Source of the DNA: Otis tarda
Lineage: Eukaryota > Chordata > Aves > Otidiformes > Otididae
Direction of reading: 5' to 3'
Assembly: GCA_026413225.1 (NCBI GenBank)
Contig: CM048591.1
Coordinates: 76,186,009 to 76,250,008, forward strand
DNA length: 64,000 bases
Part shown: piece by piece, positions 60,241 through 64,000 of the stretch
Position numbering within the stretch: the first letter of the stretch is position 1
Layout of the letters: each line of letters opens with the position of its first letter
Notes under the pieces: model-generated
The model's input: the letters and a program-made list of their open reading frames with translations, nothing else
What the model was told of the DNA's origin: nothing
Databases searched by the model: none
Translations under genes and position numbers: made by a program

Positions 60241-60620
60241 GAGCAGAGATCCACCTGCAGCCCGGGGAGGACACCACGCTAGGCAGGTGGATGCCTGAAG
60301 GAGGCTGTAGCCCGTGGAGGGCCCGCTGGGGCAGCCGTTCTGGAGGGACTGCATCCCATGGAAGAGATGACCCATGCCGGAGCAGTTTCACGAAGGACTG
60401 TGGCCCATGGGTGGGACCCCACGCTGGAGCAGAGATCCCCCTGCAGCCCGTGGAGGACCCCACACCAGAGCAGGCGGATGCCTGAAGGAGGCTGTGGCCC
60501 GTGGAGGCCCCGCTGGGACAGCCGTTCTGGAGGGACTGCACCCCGTGGAAGAGATGACCCACGCCGGAGCAGTTCCACGAAGGACTGTGGTCCGTCGGTG
60601 GGACCCCACAATGGAGCAGG
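60241..60620 (+). repeat. Tandem array in solo LTR, about 186-base unit
   Basis: GAGCAGAGATCC starts at 60241 and again at 60427, and a shorter related start (GAGCAGGGGAGG) is at 60614, giving a period of 186-187 bases. Each unit repeats CCTGCAGCCCG, GGCTGTGGCCCGTGGAGG-like and GAAGAGATGACCCA segments. Such length-variable arrays inside LTRs are typical of bird retroviral elements. Confidence 0.8.
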
Positions 60621-60820
60621 GGAGGAATGTGAGGAGTTCTTCTCCCAAAGACAAAGTAGTGGCATAAAACAACGCGTGATGAACTGACCGCAACCCCCAT
60701 TCCCTCTTTCCCCCTGTGCCGCTCGGGGGGAAGGTGGTAAAGATAATGTTAAGCCCGGGAAGAGGGAGGGGTGGGGGGAGGTTGTCTTGTTCCCTGTCTC
60801 ATTCTCCTGCTAGTTTTAGT

Positions 60821-60826
60821 AATAAA
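60821..60826 (+). terminator. Polyadenylation signal of the solo LTR
   Basis: AATAAA followed by a T/GT-rich region (CAGTTTTTCCCC and GAGTCTGTTTTG) within the R/U5 part of the LTR. This is the standard arrangement for a retroviral 3' end. Confidence 0.6.
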
Positions 60827-61009
60827 TTAACAGTTTTTCCCCAAGTCGAGTCTGTTTTGCCCGTGACGGTAACTTTAAAGATTTCTCCCTGTCCTTATCT
60901 CAAACCTCGAGCCGTTTTTCCTTATATTATCTCCCCCTGTTCTCCCGGAGGGTGGGGGGGTGAGAGAGAGACTGCATACTCTGGTCCTGATTGGGGCTGA
61001 ACTATGACA

Positions 61010-62684
61010 GTCATCAGAATTCCTGAGAGCAGTATTAATTCCAGAGTGACATTTCAAAACCTGTGGATTGTAAAGGATACTGGAGTCTTAAAGCAATTTT
61101 AGTTAAATTTAAACCTAAGTTTGAATTTGTTATCAATTTGTTAGACATAAACCCTGTTTGAGTTTATCACCTCATCCAATTTAATATTTGTGAATTTCCA
61201 TGACACATTTACGTGACCACATGATGCATGGAGAAGAGGAAAGGGAATACTGACTCTGAAAAGTCTGTCTTTATTTCTGTGTTACAGTTACCCCTAAGGA
61301 AGCCAACATGCTTTTTTAGACATGAAGACTGTTACATGGAGTGCGGTTTTTCAGTTGTGGAAGGCGGTGGCATGGTATTGTTTAAATTCACATACTGATA
61401 CACAAGTACAAAAATTTGCATTCGGAAGCTTTGGACATTAAGTAATTGGTACGACGACGGTATTTCAAAAACCCAAAGGCTATTATCATGACAGCTTTCT
61501 GCGCACACCCTGCAAGAGTCCTTCCCTAATCATGATAGATTTGACCTCATTTGTATTCCTGTTATACCAGGAGTCCAACTAAAGAAGAAAACTCTTTTCC
61601 CACAAAAATAAACAAAGCAGAACGACACAAACCATGAGCACACAAGCAGGAAAATACAATGCTTACTGACAATCCATACACGGTATGCTTTTCTGTTAAA
61701 GTTTCCAGTAGATCAGCATACATCATTCAATCTCATTTGCACAGCTGAAGAAGGCGCTTTGGTCATCACCAGCCGAGATCGCACCCAGAGACCATCAGAA
61801 CCCTACTCATGCACGCATGTCCTCAGGTCCACTGTCTCCTAATACACTCAAGCTGATTTCTAATCTACGAATACAGTCCTAAAACTTAGCAGGTGGAGGT
61901 TACAGGATCTGTTTTAAAAGCTCTCCTGTCCACACTATAACCTCCTGGAAGCTTTTACATCTGCCAATACGTAACTCTGCTTAGCAGCACAACGCATGCA
62001 GCAATAACCCAAGGAGAACGTGGATATATCCGGATCTGCTCTCTCTCTTCTGGGTTCTTAGGTAAATATAATATCTATTATGCCACGTAAAATAGGAAAG
62101 AACATGGTCAGAACTTGGTGATAATAGACACAATAAACCTATTTTATACCAGTATCAAGATTTGGATGCTATAGATAGGAGGAGAAAGTAAAATGCTGGT
62201 CACCTGAATGGTTGTAGGCAGTAAAAAAAAAAAAAAAAGACAGAAAAGCACCTGACAGACCAAATGAAGCACCCATATTTAAACATTTCCCTCAGCTTTA
62301 CATGGGGGCACCCTTTCATACAGGTTTTAACCTTTGCCCATCGACAGGGTGAGAATAAAGCAGAGCTGGCTCCAATCAAGCACATTTTCAATATTAATCT
62401 GTGGTTATGGGGCATGAGAAAAGAGACCTTCAGGAATGTAGGAAATGAAAGAATCCCCCTGAAGCATGTCGCAATTTTAGTGATATTCAAAAAGCCAACT
62501 TAATTCAAGCGCTCTTTCCTTCCCGTTCTGTTACCCACTGGAAAAGGTTACACAAAGTAAGCGTATGATCATTGCTGAAAACATGCAGCTGAACAAGAGT
62601 GTCAAAGAGCGCCCAAGCAGCTGACTCACAGACACTTCACAACGAAGACAAGAGTAAGAAGAGGCAGCACGGCACTACCCTTAC
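61010..62684. other. Intron-like or intergenic DNA, no gene seen
   Basis: AT-rich sequence with a 16-base A run at about 62223-62238 and an AATAAA on the minus strand at about 61270. No recognisable coding exon. Confidence 0.5.
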
Positions 62685-62800
62685 TTTGATCTGTCTTCCC
62701 CAGAAGCTTAGGTAAAACAATGGCTCCTCCTCTTCCCAGGTCCACACACGACTGGAACGACGAAGTGCTCTTCCTCTTGCTCAGCACGTATAGCAGGCCA
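62685..62800 (-). other. Candidate exon (116 nt), minus strand
   Basis: On the minus strand a very good acceptor (GTTTCTCATTTCCCAG) and a very good donor (CAAA/GTAAGG) frame 116 bases. One frame is fully open (GLLYVLSKRKSTSSFQSC...). The frame that would continue from the next candidate upstream (62923-63167) stops at a TAA after 30 codons. It may therefore be an untranslated exon, a terminal exon or a pseudo-exon. Confidence 0.3.
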
Positions 62801-62922
62801 CTGGGAAATGAGAAACATCGAACATCAGCATCACAATGCAGTCCGAAGATATCTAGTTCCACTGTTCCCCATCCTCAAGCTAGGTAATAATGCCCCACTC
62901 TTAGCCACGGAGTGAGAAACAC

Positions 62923-63167
62923 CTGCTTGGCACCAAAGCAGACAAAACCACTGCTTCTAGGAAAGGCAAGAGGAGCTTGACAGACAAAGTTTTGCTCGTT
63001 TTCAGAGTCAAAGTGAAACAGCCTCTTTCTGTATTCACACTGACACTCAAACAGAGAAGGGCGTATCCGACTGCCAGTCTTCAGCAATTTAGATCTCCTT
63101 TCACCAGTGAAAGGTTTAGACTGTGGGCAATCATCCTTTTTGCTACCAGCAAAGACATCCCTCATGT
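62923..63167 (-). other. Candidate exon (245 nt), minus strand
   Basis: An acceptor (GGCTTTCTCACTCAG) precedes 63167 and a moderate donor (AAGCAG/GTGTTT) follows 62923. The frame is open throughout (DVFAGSKKDD... to FVCFGAKQ), as part of a 135-codon open frame, and enters in phase 1. No family is recognised. Confidence 0.28.
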
Positions 63168-63684
63168 CTGAGTGAGAAAGCCACATTAAAAATAATAGTG
63201 CTGCCCAGATTAGCTGATTTTGTAGGTAATACGGGCTGCAGAGAGCATAACACACTGACACATCATACCTTGGAACCGGCATGCCTTACTTTAAAACAAA
63301 CCAAACTTCAAACCCTAGGCCATGGGAGAACCCCGTCCCTTCATCAAGAGGAATCCCACGGCTACCTGAACACAGAGCACAATTTTCCTCAACAGTACTT
63401 GACTGCCTCTCTGGTAGGCCCTAAGTAAGAACAGTACAGGTGAGACGCTAATAATGTTATTAAAAAAAAATATTAAAATCCCAGCTATCTGAATTTCTTT
63501 TAACCGTTTCCAAACAAAACTCCAGATGGCTGTAGTTAGAAATGGCAGATTGTCTTCCCAGATCATTTACAAAGACTGCTTGCCAGCACTTTTCATCCAC
63601 TCTATTTAAAAAAACAGCATTCCCCACTTGATAAAGTAACAAAAGTTGGCAGCATAGCACAGTGGGAAGGAGAGAGAGCACAAC

Positions 63685-63825
63685 CTAGGTCATCGGAACA
63701 CACGCAGAAATTTTCAAGTTGCATGCAGGCAGCTACATCCTCAGCCAAAACTCTGAAGCCGTCCGGGACACTCAGGTGTAACATACGTGCAGTAAGATGC
63801 CCAGGCCAGTCCTTGCCATGCGTTC
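63685..63825 (-). other. Candidate exon (141 nt), minus strand
   Basis: An acceptor (TATTTCACATGCAG) precedes 63825 and a weak donor (CCTAG/GTTGTG) follows 63685. The open frame (HGKDWPGHLTARMLHLSVPD... to CVCSDDL) leaves in phase 1, which fits the phase-1 entry of the 62923-63167 candidate and makes an Asp codon across the join. That agreement is suggestive, but the splice sites are ordinary and no family is recognised. Confidence 0.25.
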
Positions 63826-64000
63826 CTGCATGTGAAATACCTTGTCTCCCTACCAGCTCCTCCTTTCCTCTGCTTAACTTCATTACTTCCACTGCTCTTA
63901 GTTTTTCAACTCCTAAAATCTTTCAGAGCTCACACAGTAACGTTTTTCTTTCTTCCTCTTGCCACTTGAAATAGGCATTCTACTTAACTTCAAATTCTGA
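63826..64000. other. Right edge of window, nothing recognised
   Basis: AT-rich sequence with no assignable feature. Confidence 0.5.

Larger units (their letters stand above)
59677..61009 (+). repeat. Solo LTR of an avian endogenous retrovirus (about 1.33 kb)
   Basis: It starts with TGTTCTGGTTTTGTTTAGTG and ends with GGGGCTGAACTATGACA. It holds a TATA-like TATTTAAG (59850-59857), an internal tandem array (60241-60620), a polyadenylation signal AATAAA (60821-60826), and a U5-like end that closely matches the last bases of the LTR at 4317-4768. No internal retroviral genes adjoin it, so it is a solo LTR left after recombination between two LTRs. ATCA precedes the start and also occurs three bases after the called end, so the duplication and exact 3' edge are unresolved. 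The 362-codon frame on its minus strand is a product of the GC-rich array, not a gene. Confidence 0.85.

Noticed and set aside
59612-60700. 362-codon open frame on the minus strand
   Set aside because: Runs antisense through the solo LTR and its 186-base GC-rich tandem array; the repeated peptide content follows the DNA repeat.
62875-63282. The whole 135-codon minus-strand frame as a single-exon gene
   Set aside because: It reads through a good splice acceptor and donor, and the next stop falls in intron-like sequence; only the internal part is kept as a candidate exon.
1-64000. CRISPR arrays, bacterial operons, rRNA
   Set aside because: No regularly spaced repeats, ribosome binding sites or rRNA segments; composition and elements are those of a vertebrate nuclear genome.

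Overview
This is a window of vertebrate, almost certainly avian, nuclear DNA. Three things point to birds: a CR1 LINE 3' end at about 58.5-59.3 kb, an ERV-L-type (class III) provirus at 1-4.77 kb whose LTR has the style found in bird genomes, and a 1.3 kb bird-type solo LTR with internal tandem repeats at 59.7-61.0 kb. The only host gene I can name is ZCCHC7. Its first coding exon in the mammalian gene model lies on the minus strand at 56847-57535, with a clean acceptor and donor. In human, ZCCHC7 sits head-to-head with PAX5 on 9p13, which corresponds to the avian Z chromosome. By that analogy (inference) the window is Z-linked, and most of 4.8-56.8 kb is the large intron after this exon. I found no later zinc-knuckle exon of the gene in the window.

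Layout. At 1-4768 is the 3' part of a decayed ERV-L-like provirus: end of gag, an in-frame amber codon, protease, reverse transcriptase, RNase H, integrase, a short non-coding tail and the 3' LTR. There is no env, and at least four frame breaks lie in pro-pol. From 4769 to 56846 is intron-like DNA: long AT-rich stretches broken by short GC/CpG-rich blocks. The strongest block is a CpG island with a G-quadruplex-prone GGGCC array at 44.64-45.26 kb. One unexplained 116-codon open frame with coding-like texture is at 39.47-39.83 kb. At 56847-57535 is the ZCCHC7 exon. Just upstream in its transcription direction, 57873-58161 holds two overlapping exon-like segments, and either can splice in frame to the ZCCHC7 exon. 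At 58.49-61.01 kb is a cluster of three adjacent transposon pieces (CR1 3' end, a TATA-bearing LTR-like fragment, a solo LTR). At 62.7-63.8 kb three further exon-like minus-strand blocks could be untranslated exons, an unknown gene, or chance.

How it fits together: one host transcription unit (ZCCHC7, a nuclear RNA-surveillance cofactor) on the minus strand, its large intron colonised by retroelements. Most long open frames elsewhere are GC-driven or repeat-driven and were not called. I see no CRISPR array, operon, tRNA or rRNA. I do not see strong evidence of a wholly new biological system. The best leads are the intronic CpG island, the ZCCHC7 upstream exons and the orphan open frame at 39.5 kb.
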